Shown: positions 16,059 through 25,289 of the stretch, one piece after another | Layout: each line of letters starts with the position of its first letter | How positions within the stretch are numbered: position 1 is the stretch's first letter | Source: Altererythrobacter sp. XM-24bin4 | Lineage (GTDB): Bacteria; Pseudomonadota; Alphaproteobacteria; Sphingomonadales; Sphingomonadaceae | Reading direction: 5' to 3' | NCBI GenBank assembly: GCA_003149575.1 | Contig: QCWG01000001.1 | Location: forward strand, 1,990,334-2,054,333 | Length of the DNA stretch: 64,000 nucleotides | Notes under the pieces: generated by a model | Told to the model about the DNA's origin: nothing | Database searches by the model: none | Seen by the model: the letters and a program-made list of their open reading frames with translations, nothing else | Program-made: the position numbers and the translations under genes

Positions 16059-17021
16059 CTAGATCCCGTTCTCTTCGCGAAAGCGCCGCCATTTGGCCAC
16101 GTTGCGATTATGCTCTTCCAATGTGTCCGCAAAAACGTGACCGCCGCTGCCATCTGCCACATAAAACAGCGCACTCGTTTCTTCGGGATTGAGCGCGGCC
16201 TTGATTGCAGCCCGGCTCGGATTGGTGATGGGGCCAATTGGAAGGCCGAAAATCGCCCGCGTGTTGTAAGGATTGGGATCGCGCAGCTCGGATACCCGAA
16301 TCATGCGGCCCAGCGGTTTTCCTTTGGTAATCGGATAGATCGTCGTCGCATCAGCGCCCAATTGCATGCCGATCCGAATACGATTGGACATAACGCCCGA
16401 TACCTTGCCGAGTTCATCTTTCGCCTGCGTTTCCTTCTCGATGATCGAGGCAAGGATCACCGCTTCAGCTTTCGATGTAACTGCGGCATCGGCGCTGCGC
16501 TCTTCCCACGCCTGGTCGAGATAGTCAGTCATTGCGCTTTGCATCCGTGCCAGCACGGCCGAACGCGCTTCGCCGCGCTCGAAATCATAAGTGTCGGGCA
16601 GCACCGATCCCTCAGGCGGGATTTCAATCTCTCCGCTCAGAAGTTCGTGCGCCATCAACCGCTCGAACACCATGATCGAGGGCATGCCTTCCGGAATTGT
16701 GATGAAGCGCCGGATCACATCGCCGTTCTGGAACGCGCCGAGGATGTCCGCCTGACTCATATCAGCGGTAAGTTCGAATTCACCTGCCTGGATTGCGTCG
16801 CCGCCACCAAACAGTTTGGCATTCAACAAGAAACCATCAGATGAGCTGATCAAGCCTTGCTCCTCCATCCTGTTCGCGACCGCAGTCAGCGAGGATCCAG
16901 CCGGAATCGCAAACACCGTGTCTTCTTCAATGGTCGCTTCGCCCATGACAGAACCGATGACGAGCCATCCTGCGATCAAAAGCGCCATCAGGGCCGCAAC
17001 AAGGCAGCCGAGCTTTTTCAC
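16059..17021 (-). CDS. mltG: Endolytic murein transglycosylase MltG
   Basis: The 320-residue inner-membrane protein has an N-terminal anchor at residues 5-27. A LysM-like section ('IPAGSSLTAVANRMEEQGLI') precedes the YceG-like catalytic domain. That domain carries the glutamate motif 'ILASIIEKETQAKDELGKVSGV', then 'MQLGADATTIYPI' and 'SRAAIKAALNPEETSALFYVADGSGGHVF'. It cuts nascent glycan strands to end peptidoglycan chains. It uses a GTG start one base after the fabF stop, so it is co-transcribed with acpP-fabF, a common order. Confidence 0.95.
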   Translation of the reverse strand: MKKLGCLVAALMALLIAGWLVIGSVMGEATIEEDTVFAIPAGSSLTAVANRMEEQGLISSSDGFLLNAKLFGGGDAIQAGEFELTADMSQADILGAFQNGDVIRRFITIPEGMPSIMVFERLMAHELLSGEIEIPPEGSVLPDTYDFERGEARSAVLARMQSAMTDYLDQAWEERSADAAVTSKAEAVILASIIEKETQAKDELGKVSGVMSNRIRIGMQLGADATTIYPITKGKPLGRMIRVSELRDPNPYNTRAIFGLPIGPITNPSRAAIKAALNPEETSALFYVADGSGGHVFADTLEEHNRNVAKWRRFREENGI

Positions 17022-17022
17022 G

Positions 17023-18285
17023 TCAGTCCTCTACCTGCTTCATAATCAGCGACGCGTTAGTACCGCCAAAGCCGAAGCTGTTATTCAGCGCTGCACGCAC
17101 CTGACGCTTTTTCGCTTGATGCGGGACCAAGTCTGCACCTTCGGTGCCTTCATCCGGATTGTCCAGATTGAGCGTCGGTGGCACAATCTGGTCGCGGATC
17201 GCAAGGATACAGAATACCGCTTCAACAGCGCCTGCACCGCCCAGCAGGTGACCGATGGCCGACTTGGTCGAGCTCATCGATGCTCCGCCCAGATCATCGC
17301 CCAATACGCGTTTCACCGCGCCCAACTCAATCGTATCGGCCATGGTCGATGTGCCATGCGCATTGACGTAATCGATGTCTGCCGGGGTCAGGCCAGCCTT
17401 GCGCAATGCCATTTCCATCGCGAGTTGCGCGCCCTTGCCCTCTGGGTGCGGTGCTGTGACGTGATAGGCATCACCCGAAAGGCCATAGCCAACCACTTCG
17501 GCGTAGATCTTCGCGCCGCGCGCCTTGGCGTGTTCATACTCTTCGAGCACAACCACACCCGCGCCTTCGCCCATCACAAACCCATCGCGATCCTTATCGT
17601 ATGGGCGGCTCGCCTCGGTTGGGCGGTCATTCATGCTCATGTTGAGTGCGCGTGCTTGCGCAAAGCCTGCAACACCCAGCGGATTGATCGTGCTTTCCGC
17701 GCCGCCGGCCAGCATAATATCGGCATCGCCATCTTTGATCATGCGGGCTGCGTCGCCAATCGAGTGAGCGCCGGTTGAACAGGCGGTCACCACCGCGTGG
17801 TTCGGGCCCATCAGCCCGTATTTGATCGAAACCTGCCCGCTGATCAGGTTGATCAAGCGTCCATGGACAAAGTGCGGGCTCACACGGCCTGGGCCGCGTT
17901 CTTTCAGGACGATCGATTCGCTTTCAATACCCGGCAATCCACCGATGCCTGAACCGATCGAGCAGCCGGTGCGCATCTTGAGATCGTCATCCATCTCGGT
18001 CAGGCCTGCATCTTCCAGCGCCTGTCCTGCTGCATCGATCCCATAAACGATGAAAGGATCAACCTGACGCTGGACCTTGTGATCAACGCGTTTGTTCGGA
18101 TCGAAACCGTCCGGATGATCCGCCGGCTTCACTTCGCAGGCGATCTGGCACTTCTGGTCAGACGCATCGAAACGCGTAATCGGCCCCGCCCCGCTCTTGC
18201 CAGCGATGAGATTGCTCCAGCTGGTCTGCACATCGCCGCCCAATGGGGTAACGAGGCCAAGACCGGTAACGACGACACGACGCAT
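17023..18285 (-). CDS. fabF: 3-oxoacyl-ACP synthase II (FabF)
   Basis: The 420-residue condensing enzyme carries the Cys-His-His triad: C169 in 'TACSTGAHS', H310 in 'NAHGTST' and H346 in 'SAIGHLLGG'. The oxyanion/glycine loop 'FGFGGTNAS' is near the end. It elongates acyl-ACP with malonyl-ACP in fatty-acid synthesis. It lies downstream of acpP on the same strand, with mltG one base after it. Confidence 0.97.
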   Translation of the reverse strand: MRRVVVTGLGLVTPLGGDVQTSWSNLIAGKSGAGPITRFDASDQKCQIACEVKPADHPDGFDPNKRVDHKVQRQVDPFIVYGIDAAGQALEDAGLTEMDDDLKMRTGCSIGSGIGGLPGIESESIVLKERGPGRVSPHFVHGRLINLISGQVSIKYGLMGPNHAVVTACSTGAHSIGDAARMIKDGDADIMLAGGAESTINPLGVAGFAQARALNMSMNDRPTEASRPYDKDRDGFVMGEGAGVVVLEEYEHAKARGAKIYAEVVGYGLSGDAYHVTAPHPEGKGAQLAMEMALRKAGLTPADIDYVNAHGTSTMADTIELGAVKRVLGDDLGGASMSSTKSAIGHLLGGAGAVEAVFCILAIRDQIVPPTLNLDNPDEGTEGADLVPHQAKKRQVRAALNNSFGFGGTNASLIMKQVED

Positions 18286-18338
18286 CGAATTCTCCGTACT
18301 TCAGCGAAACGCTGACAATTCAGTAGACCAGATAGCAA

Positions 18339-18367
18339 CAGGCTCAACCCCTAGGGGGCCGAGCCTG
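18339..18367 (-). terminator. Hairpin between acpP and fabF
   Basis: CAGGCTC pairs with GAGCCTG across a 15-nt loop that itself holds CCCCTAGGGG. There is no strong T-run on either strand, so it may be an attenuator or mRNA processing/stability structure that lowers fabF and mltG expression relative to the abundant acpP, rather than a full terminator. Confidence 0.4.
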
Positions 18368-18427
18368 TCAATAACCCGCTAAAACGTGGCCAAAGCCGCG
18401 CCGTGGCGGGGCAAAGACGAAAAGGCC

Positions 18428-18664
18428 TTAGCCCTTGTTGTCTTCGATGAATTTGGTTGCGTCACCAACGGTGCTGATTTTCTCAGCAGCGTCGTCAGGG
18501 ATTTCAACGCCGAATTCTTCTTCGAACGCCATAACCAGTTCAACGATGTCCAGGCTGTCTGCGCCCAGATCGTCAATGAAGCTGGCTTCCTGAGTAACCT
18601 TGTCGCCTTCGACGCCAAGATGCTCGACAACAATTTTCTGCACGCGGTCGGCAGTATCGCTCAT
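18428..18664 (-). CDS. acpP: Acyl carrier protein
   Basis: The protein is 78 residues long and acidic. The phosphopantetheine serine is S37 in '[15 protein letters not shown]'. It is the canonical ACP of type II fatty-acid synthesis and supplies acyl chains to FabF next door and to FabZ and ketoacyl synthase III elsewhere in the window. A good ribosome site, AGAGGGATCACT, precedes the ATG. Confidence 0.98.
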   Translation of the reverse strand: MSDTADRVQKIVVEHLGVEGDKVTQEASFIDDLGADSLDIVELVMAFEEEFGVEIPDDAAEKISTVGDATKFIEDNKG

Positions 18665-18783
18665 AGTGATCCCTCTGCTTATGGGGTTTAGAATTGGCTT
18701 TCGCCCTAATGAACGGCGCTGAATAGCGCAAGGGCTGTTCGCAATAGATGGTGGGACTAGGCCGATCTGTCAAACAGGCATAG

Positions 18784-19776
18784 CTATTCAATTGACGCAT
18801 CTTGCGGGCTTGCAGAGGCTAGCGCAACCGCTGGCAGACTTAGCGATGCCAATTGTTCGCGCGCCAGAAACCGACTGTCCACACGTGCCATCCCGTTGCG
18901 AAAACGGTCTTTGTCGGATGCAAGCATCAATTGACCATACGCTTCAGCGGCGAGTTCCAGCTGGCCGTCCGCCTCGCGGCAAAGAGCAGCATTGTAGAGC
19001 GCGGAACGCTGGTATGGATTGCGAGAGAGGATATCTTCAAACGCGATGCATGCGCCGACCGGATCGGTCTTGGTCAGCTTGATGGCATTCTTGAAAGCTC
19101 GGCGGTCACTCCTCTCCAGCCCGCTGCGGCTTTCCAGGATGCGAATCCGGTCAAAACGCTGCTTCGGCGCCAGGTCCAGTCGCACTGCCCGCGCAAAGCG
19201 CGATATCATCGGTTTGATTATCGCTTCGGCTGATGGGATATAGGAGCTATCCGCGCAGTAACGTTCTGAATTTACGAAGCTATCCTGACGCTGATAAAGC
19301 GCGCCCTCATCTGAGAACAGTGCTACATCAGGCCGGAACTCGACGTGTAGGCGTCGGCACTCATAGACGGCCTTGACGCTTTCGACGCACTCTTTCTCGC
19401 CGTCTTCATGTTTGATCTTGCGCAGACAGCGGGTGCGCTCAATCTCTCCATCCGAAGCGTCGTAAACGCGTGAATTGGCAAAGCCGCGCAGCTCTGCATG
19501 GCCGGGTTGTGATCCTTCATTGTCGAAAGACGAAGGCACAATGCGAAAGTATTGCTCGCCATAGATTCGCGCCGAGCCAAGTTGATCCGCAAGCGCGTTT
19601 TCCAATGCGATACCTTCACGGCCGCGAATTGGCTCGATGGATATCTCCGTCACGCCACGCCCGCCATCAGTTCGCGCTGCATACACGCCCTCAACGGCCA
19701 GCTGCTCTGCCCGCACTGCGCCGCTTGACACAGCACAGGCCGCCACCAGCGAGAGAACCCATTTCGAAAACGCCAT
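18784..19776 (-). CDS. Exported protein with a TPR-like C-terminal part, function unknown
   Basis: The 330-residue protein has a signal peptide (cleavage near 'VRAEQL'). The central part holds Cys residues in pairs ('RTRCLRK', 'KECVESVKAVYECRR', 'RYCADSS') that could form disulfides. Residues about 225-290 ('CIAFEDILSRNPYQRSALYNAALCREADGQLELAAEAYGQLM') look like a TPR helix pair. ATG at 19776 is chosen with AAGGGGAAG upstream; a GTG one codon earlier is possible. I do not recognise a named family. It is probably a periplasmic or envelope protein conserved in Sphingomonadales. Confidence 0.72.
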   Translation of the reverse strand: MAFSKWVLSLVAACAVSSGAVRAEQLAVEGVYAARTDGGRGVTEISIEPIRGREGIALENALADQLGSARIYGEQYFRIVPSSFDNEGSQPGHAELRGFANSRVYDASDGEIERTRCLRKIKHEDGEKECVESVKAVYECRRLHVEFRPDVALFSDEGALYQRQDSFVNSERYCADSSYIPSAEAIIKPMISRFARAVRLDLAPKQRFDRIRILESRSGLERSDRRAFKNAIKLTKTDPVGACIAFEDILSRNPYQRSALYNAALCREADGQLELAAEAYGQLMLASDKDRFRNGMARVDSRFLAREQLASLSLPAVALASASPQDASIE

Positions 19777-19857
19777 CACTCTTCCCCTTAGAAGGTCGAA
19801 GAGGTGATTTTATTCAGATAAATACAACCTAAGCTGAACAAATGGGCTGTGGGTCGC

Positions 19858-21645
19858 TTATTTCTGTTCCTTGGGCGGCTCAATCACACGCAAATGCAAT
19901 TCACGCAGCGACTTCGGTTCTGCGGGGCTTGGCGCACCCATCAGCAGGTCTTCCGCCTTCTGGTTCATCGGGAACAGCGTGATCTCGCGCAAATTCTGCG
20001 CGCCGCAAAGCAGCATCACGATCCGATCGACGCCCGCAGCCATCCCGCCATGCGGCGGCGCGCCATACTGGAACGCGCGGTACATACCGCCAAAATCGCG
20101 CTCGACGTCTGCCTGTGAAAGGCCAACCAATTCAAACGCCTTCACCATGGTTTCAGGCTTGTGGTTACGGATAGAGCCCGATGCGAGTTCAAAGCCGTTG
20201 CAGACCAGATCATACTGGTAAGCCTTGATGGTCAGCGGGTCCTGCGTTTCGAGCGCTTCCATCCCGCCTTGCGGCATAGAGAACGGGTTGTGGCTGAAAT
20301 CGACCTTCTTCTCGTCTTCGTCATATTCGTAGAACGGGAAATCGACGATCCATGCGAATGCAAAACGATTTGTGTCGATCAGCTCAAGAATTTCACCAAC
20401 GCGGGTACGCGCTGCCCCGGCCAGTTTAGCCGCATCGGCTTCCTTGCTAGCAGCGAAGAACAGACCGTCATTTTCACCCAGACCCAGCTCTGCATAGAGC
20501 TCGGCCATGCGCTCAGGCCCGTGGTTCTTGGCAATCGGCCCACCAAATTCGCCGCCCTTGCGCGTTACATAGCCCAAGCCGGCAAAGCCTTCCTTGCGTG
20601 CCCAATCGTTCATATCGTCGAAGAACTTGCGGCTCTTCTCATGCGTGTTCGGCGCAGGGATCACACGGACGCGGCCACCGCCGCCCACGATCTTTTCGAA
20701 CAGGCCAAAGCCGGACTTTTCGAAGTGGCTGGTCACATCGCTGATGATCAGCGGATTGCGCAAATCGGGCTTGTCCGTGCCGTATTTGATCATCGCTTCG
20801 GCATAAGGAATGCGCGGAAATTCGCCTGCTGGCGTCACATGCTTGCCTTCAGCGAAAGTTTCGAATGTGCCAGCGATCACCGGCTCCATAGTATCCCACA
20901 CCTCTTCCTGAGTGACGAAGCTCATTTCCAGATCGAGCTGGTAGAATTCGCCCGGCAGGCGGTCAGCACGCGGATCTTCATCGCGGAAACACGGTGCGAT
21001 TTGGAAATAGCGGTCGAAGCCAGAGACCATCAGCAGCTGCTTGTAGATCTGCGGCGCCTGGGGCAGCGCGTAGAATTTGCCCGCGTGGATTCGGCTGGGC
21101 ACCAGGAAGTCACGCGCGCCCTCTGGCGAAGATGCGGTCAGGATTGGAGTCGAAAATTCATTAAAGCCGATCGCGTTCATCCGCTGGCGCAGGTCAGCCA
21201 CAATCCGTGTGCGTTTCATCAGGTTTGTGTGCAGCGTTTCACGGCGCAGATCGAGGAAACGGTATTTCAGGCGGACGTCTTCCGGATATTCCTGCTCGCC
21301 GGCTACCGGCATAGGCAATTCTTCAGATGCGCTCTGCACGGTGATCGAACGCGCAAACACTTCAATCGCTCCGGTAGGCAGGTCTTTATTGACCGTCTCT
21401 GGAGTACGGGCCTTCACCTCGCCGTCGATCGTCACAACCGATTCGAGACGAAGCTTTTCAAGCACCGAAAGTGCAGGCGAATCTTCGTCCGCTACGATCT
21501 GCGTCATGCCGTAATGATCGCGCAGGTCGATAAACAAAACCCCGCCATGATCGCGTTTACGGTGGATCCAGCCCGATAAACGGACTGAATCGCCAACATT
21601 TTCCGCGGAAAGCTGTGCGCAGTTGTGGGTACGATAGGCGTGCAT
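19858..21645 (-). CDS. aspS: Aspartyl-tRNA synthetase
   Basis: The 595-residue class II synthetase is of bacterial type, with a GAD insertion. It has an N-terminal OB fold ('[23 protein letters not shown]'), motif 2 '[19 protein letters not shown]', the GAD domain and motif 3 '[16 protein letters not shown]'. It charges tRNA-Asp. In alphaproteobacteria it is often non-discriminating and also serves tRNA-Asn; whether that holds depends on genes outside the window. It is divergent from rnd. Confidence 0.97.
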   Translation of the reverse strand: MHAYRTHNCAQLSAENVGDSVRLSGWIHRKRDHGGVLFIDLRDHYGMTQIVADEDSPALSVLEKLRLESVVTIDGEVKARTPETVNKDLPTGAIEVFARSITVQSASEELPMPVAGEQEYPEDVRLKYRFLDLRRETLHTNLMKRTRIVADLRQRMNAIGFNEFSTPILTASSPEGARDFLVPSRIHAGKFYALPQAPQIYKQLLMVSGFDRYFQIAPCFRDEDPRADRLPGEFYQLDLEMSFVTQEEVWDTMEPVIAGTFETFAEGKHVTPAGEFPRIPYAEAMIKYGTDKPDLRNPLIISDVTSHFEKSGFGLFEKIVGGGGRVRVIPAPNTHEKSRKFFDDMNDWARKEGFAGLGYVTRKGGEFGGPIAKNHGPERMAELYAELGLGENDGLFFAASKEADAAKLAGAARTRVGEILELIDTNRFAFAWIVDFPFYEYDEDEKKVDFSHNPFSMPQGGMEALETQDPLTIKAYQYDLVCNGFELASGSIRNHKPETMVKAFELVGLSQADVERDFGGMYRAFQYGAPPHGGMAAGVDRIVMLLCGAQNLREITLFPMNQKAEDLLMGAPSPAEPKSLRELHLRVIEPPKEQK

Positions 21646-21826
21646 CTAAAATCTTGTCCTGTTCGGGTGTATGCGGCTAAGGGCGCGCGCAAAGAATAAG
21701 CACGATGACCTCTAGCGGTTTCAAGCGCGCGCTAACAGGGGATGAGGGTGCTTTTGTCAAGGCTGACCTCACTAACTGGACTAAGTGTCCGAGAGCGGTA
21801 CTCCGCTCAACGAAAAGAAATGATGC
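21646..21826. promoter_or_regulatory. Divergent promoter region (aspS / rnd)
   Basis: These 181 bases separate the divergent aspS and rnd genes, so they should hold promoters for both. I see no clear operator or T-box-like structure. Confidence 0.3.
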
Positions 21827-23029
21827 ATGAAAATACATGATCTGATTACCACAACCGACGCTTTGGCAGACTTATGCGAGCGTCTTTCCAAATCCGAATT
21901 TGTTACCGTCGATACCGAATTCATGCGCGAGAACACCTATTGGCCAGAGCTTTGCCTGGTCCAGATCGCGAATGACAAAGAGGCCGCTGCGATCGATCCC
22001 TTGGCCGATGGCATCGACTTGCAGCCGCTGCTGGATCTGCTAACCGAGAATGAGGACGTTCTGAAAGTCTTCCATGCCGGCGGGCAGGATGTCGAGATTA
22101 TCGTCAATCTGACCGGCAAGACCCCGCATCCCATATTCGACACTCAAATCGCTATGATGGCGATCAGTCAGAGCGAACAAATCGGCTATGCCAATCTGGT
22201 CGAAAGCTGGCTCAGCATTACGATTGATAAGGGCGCGCGCTTTACCGACTGGAGCCGCCGCCCGCTGACCGACCGTCAGATCGAGTACGCGATCGGGGAT
22301 GTCACACATCTCTCGGAAATCTTCCCCGAGATTCTGAAGAAACTTGTGAAAACAGGTCGCGGCGCGTGGCTCGACGCGGAAATGGAAAAGCTCGCGGAGG
22401 TTTCCAACTACGTCACAGACCCCGACCTGGCATGGCGCCGGATTCGTTCGCAAGGCCGCAATCCGCAGGTGCTCGGGCGGTTGAAAGCGCTTGCCGCATG
22501 GCGCGAAAGCGAAGCGCAACACAAGAACATCCCGCGCGGTCGCATCATGCGCGACGAAACACTGGCAGACATCGCAAGCCATCCACCCAAGCAGCAGAAA
22601 GACCTTGCGAAGGTTCGCGGGCTGTCGGCGGCATGGCGGGAAAACGACATCGGCAAGCGATTGATGAAGGTGATCGAGAAGGCCGGACCGCTCGACAAAG
22701 ACGAAATGCCCGAGAAGATGAAGCGCGGCGCGCCGCTTGGCAAAGAGGGAGCCCTGGTTGCCGATTTGCTCAAGCTGCTGCTCAAGATTCGCGCGCGAGA
22801 AATTGATGTCGCGGCGCGATTGCTGACAAAAGCTGACGAGATGGAGGCGCTGGCCGCTGGAATCCGCGAACTGCCTGTATTGAATGGGTGGCGATATGAC
22901 GTTTTCGGCCGTGACGCTCTCGAACTGGTGGAAGGTAAGCTCGCTTTCGCCGTGAAGGACGGCAAACTCACCATGACGCATATCGACGATATGCAAGCAG
23001 CGATGGAAGAATCGCTCGCGGCTGAGTGA
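21827..23029 (+). CDS. rnd: Ribonuclease D
   Basis: This 400-residue DEDD-family 3'-5' exonuclease has Exo I 'FVTVDTEFMRENTYWPELCL', Exo II 'VLKVFHAGGQDVEIIVNL' and Exo III 'YAIGDVTHLSEIF'. An HRDC domain follows at about 210-290 ('LARLKALAAWRESEAQHKNIPRGRIM'). It trims tRNA and other stable-RNA 3' ends. It uses the second of two nearby ATGs (21827). Confidence 0.95.
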   Translation: MKIHDLITTTDALADLCERLSKSEFVTVDTEFMRENTYWPELCLVQIANDKEAAAIDPLADGIDLQPLLDLLTENEDVLKVFHAGGQDVEIIVNLTGKTPHPIFDTQIAMMAISQSEQIGYANLVESWLSITIDKGARFTDWSRRPLTDRQIEYAIGDVTHLSEIFPEILKKLVKTGRGAWLDAEMEKLAEVSNYVTDPDLAWRRIRSQGRNPQVLGRLKALAAWRESEAQHKNIPRGRIMRDETLADIASHPPKQQKDLAKVRGLSAAWRENDIGKRLMKVIEKAGPLDKDEMPEKMKRGAPLGKEGALVADLLKLLLKIRAREIDVAARLLTKADEMEALAAGIRELPVLNGWRYDVFGRDALELVEGKLAFAVKDGKLTMTHIDDMQAAMEESLAAE

Positions 23030-23334
23030 GGGCGCACCTCAATTATCATTGCCAGCAGAGGCCGGGCTTTCCAGCCCAATTGCGGTCATTGATCAACACC
23101 GTTTATCAGCGCGGATGCGGGGCTGAATAAGGTACTGGTTTGTTTTCCTACTTGCTGCATTGAGGGCTAGACACCGTGTCATGCCCGCCCGCCAATTCCT
23201 CTCCGCACCCGCCACAGGGTCACACTCAGCACCCGCGCATTCACACAATGGCGTTTTCCGCCCTTGGACAGTGTTCCATGTGTTCCATCCTGTAGGGCTT
23301 TGCGACCGTGCGGCGGCGGGCTAAGGGCTTAGCG
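23030..23334. other. 305-nt intergenic region between rnd and oxyR
   Basis: No coding region or tRNA is seen here. A small perfect hairpin (GGGCT-TTCC-AGCCC, about 23068-23081) follows rnd without a T-run. Near 23270 the short direct duplication TGTTCCATGTGTTCCAT occurs. The region presumably holds the oxyR promoter. Confidence 0.35.
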
Positions 23335-24243
23335 ATGTCAACTTACCTCCCCACCATCAAGCAGCTGCAATATCTGGTCGCGCTGCACGAGCACGGGCAT
23401 TTCGGGCGCGCGGCGGAAAGCTGTTTCGTATCTCAATCAACCTTGTCGGCCGGATTGCGCGAGCTGGAATCCTTGCTTGGGGTAACGCTGGTCGAGCGCA
23501 GTCGCCGGGTGGTGCGTTTTACTGCTTTGGGAGAGCAGGTGGTGGCCAAGGCACACAGGCTGCTGCGCGAAGCAGAGGAATTGTCCGATCTGGTGCAGGC
23601 ATCGGGAAAGCCGTTGACGGGGACCATCCGGATGAGCGTGATCCCCACAATCGCGCCCTTCATGCTGCCAAAGATCCTGCCGCGCCTGCGCAGCGAACGC
23701 CCTGAGCTAAAACTTCTGCTGCGCGAAGAAACGAGCCAGGACGCTGTCGAATCGCTGCATCACGGCAGGGTTGATTGCGTGCTGCTGGCTTTGCCTTTCG
23801 CGACCGGCGAGGTGGAGATGGCGCATATTGCCGATGATCGCCTGTTCGTGGCGTTCCCAAAGGATGATCCAAGAGACCCGCCGGAGACAGTATCAGCGAG
23901 TATGATTGACACCATGACATCCGGAGGGCGCTTGCTGTTGCTGGAGGATGGTCACTGTCTAAAGGAACACGCGCTGGCCGCCTGCAATCGGCCTGAATTG
24001 CGCGCATCGGCCACGATGATCGGCACGTCACTGCACACGCTGGTGCAGATGGTGAACAATGATCTGGGGCTAACGATGCTGCCAGAGATGGCTCTGGATG
24101 CCGGTATTTTGGGAGGAACAGATGTTGTTGCGCGGCCGCTCAAGAACAAGAGCGCCAAGCGGGAGATTGCGCTGATCTGGCGCAAGAATAGCCCCCGTGC
24201 GGAGGAATTCGAGTTGTTGGCAGAGGAACTGAGAGCGGGTTAG
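23335..24243 (+). CDS. oxyR: OxyR-type LysR regulator of peroxide response
   Basis: The 302-residue LysR protein has an N-terminal winged helix ('LQYLVALHEHGHFGRAAESCFVSQSTLSAGLRELE'). The effector domain carries the redox pair of OxyR: C208 in 'LEDGHCLKEHALAAC' and C217 at the end of this motif. The disulfide between them activates the regulator on peroxide exposure. The ATG at 23335 is chosen because the LysR domain begins right after it; the nine codons upstream are not conserved in style. No catalase or ahpC lies beside it. Confidence 0.92.
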   Translation: MSTYLPTIKQLQYLVALHEHGHFGRAAESCFVSQSTLSAGLRELESLLGVTLVERSRRVVRFTALGEQVVAKAHRLLREAEELSDLVQASGKPLTGTIRMSVIPTIAPFMLPKILPRLRSERPELKLLLREETSQDAVESLHHGRVDCVLLALPFATGEVEMAHIADDRLFVAFPKDDPRDPPETVSASMIDTMTSGGRLLLLEDGHCLKEHALAACNRPELRASATMIGTSLHTLVQMVNNDLGLTMLPEMALDAGILGGTDVVARPLKNKSAKREIALIWRKNSPRAEEFELLAEELRAG

Positions 24244-24506
24244 GCGTTCACCGGAACCGGTTTGAGCAGCTTCTCGTCCGCGAACTTCTGAATCTTTCTC
24301 GCTGCGATCAGCGGTAGCTCCACTGACAAGGCGATACCGACGAGCGAACAGAAACCAACCCAGATCGCCATCCACGAACCGCCCGCCTGATACATGTCGT
24401 AAAGCACCGGCACAGCCAGGATTGCTCCACGCACCTCATTGAAGATCAAGGCAATCCAGCCGACCTTCAGAAATGCCGCGAGCAGGGTTGAAAGCGTTGC
24501 GCTCAT
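24240..24506 (-). CDS. Small membrane protein, function unknown
   Basis: The 88-residue protein has two predicted membrane segments ('FLKVGWIALIFNEVRGAILAVPVL' and 'MAIWVGFCSLVGIALSVELPLI') and a Lys-rich tail. It overlaps the 3' end of oxyR on the opposite strand by 4 nt and lies just downstream of pgsA on the same strand. The coding status is supported by its composition and length. No family was recognised. Confidence 0.65.
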   Translation of the reverse strand: MSATLSTLLAAFLKVGWIALIFNEVRGAILAVPVLYDMYQAGGSWMAIWVGFCSLVGIALSVELPLIAARKIQKFADEKLLKPVPVNA

Positions 24507-24582
24507 GAGGCCTGACTAGGCCCCAAATATTGAGAATAGGTTGACGCGGCATTCACCAATGCACGCGCCGCCTCAATTCACA

Positions 24583-25176
24583 TCAATCCATATGTTTAAG
24601 GCCAACCCTCAGATAGTCCCAGCCGGTCATCACTGTTAGAATGGCTGCAGCCCATAGTGTGATCAGCCCGACCGTATGCGGAACATTCGCCAGCACATCG
24701 ACAATCATCACATTCCATTGCGGCAGCCCCTGCCCCAATATCAGCGCGCCCAACCCAATTATCTGGAATGTCGTCTTCCACTTGGCGAGCTTCGTGACGG
24801 GAACGGAGACTTGCAGACCACCAAGAAATTCGCGCAGGCCCGAGACCGTGATCTCACGAACGAGAATGATCAATCCAGCGATTACATGCAGATCGCCCAC
24901 ATATGGTCCGGTCAAAATGCCCTTTGCTGTCAGCACGAGAATGACAGACGCGACCATAATCTTGTCCGCAATCGGATCGAGAAAGACGCCCAGCTTGGAC
25001 ACCGTACCGCTTGATCGCGCGAGGTAGCCGTCGAAATAGTCCGTAATCCCCATCAGGCTGTAAAGGCCGAATGCCAGCAAATAGCCGAGCTCCCAACCCG
25101 GCCACCACAAAAGAAAGGCCAATAGCGGCACGGCACAGATGCGCGAGAGTGTGAGGATGTTCGGCAAAGTAAGCAT
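24583..25176 (-). CDS. pgsA: CDP-diacylglycerol-glycerol-3-phosphate phosphatidyltransferase (PgsA)
   Basis: This 197-residue CDP-alcohol phosphatidyltransferase has the signature D-G-x2-A-R-x8-G-x3-D-x3-D as 'DYFDGYLARSSGTVSKLG', then 'FLDPIADK'. It makes phosphatidylglycerol phosphate, the first committed step to PG and cardiolipin. The start at 25176 has AGGGGTG upstream and gives the usual 'MLTLPNILTLSRI' opening; a frame reaching 25263 lacks both. Confidence 0.95.
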   Translation of the reverse strand: MLTLPNILTLSRICAVPLLAFLLWWPGWELGYLLAFGLYSLMGITDYFDGYLARSSGTVSKLGVFLDPIADKIMVASVILVLTAKGILTGPYVGDLHVIAGLIILVREITVSGLREFLGGLQVSVPVTKLAKWKTTFQIIGLGALILGQGLPQWNVMIVDVLANVPHTVGLITLWAAAILTVMTGWDYLRVGLKHMD

Positions 25177-25289
25177 CGATTTCACCCCTAGCGCGAAGGT
25201 GCGTTGGGAAAAAGCCGGAGTTTCAGGCTTGTTCACGGCTACGCCCACCCCTAGGGTCCGCAATAGGGAGCAGCTACAGGGCAGATGAT

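Noticed and set aside
16110..17778. Plus-strand frames over mltG and fabF
   Set aside because: Antisense shadows of clear conserved genes.
20161..21579. Long plus-strand open frame of 472 codons
   Set aside because: It is an antisense shadow of aspS; codon pattern and motifs belong to the minus strand.
23265..23290. Short direct duplication TGTTCCATGTGTTCCAT
   Set aside because: Too short and isolated to call a regulatory repeat or transposon end.
24653..25263. Start of pgsA at 25263
   Set aside because: The extra residues do not fit the family; the start at 25176 has a strong ribosome site.
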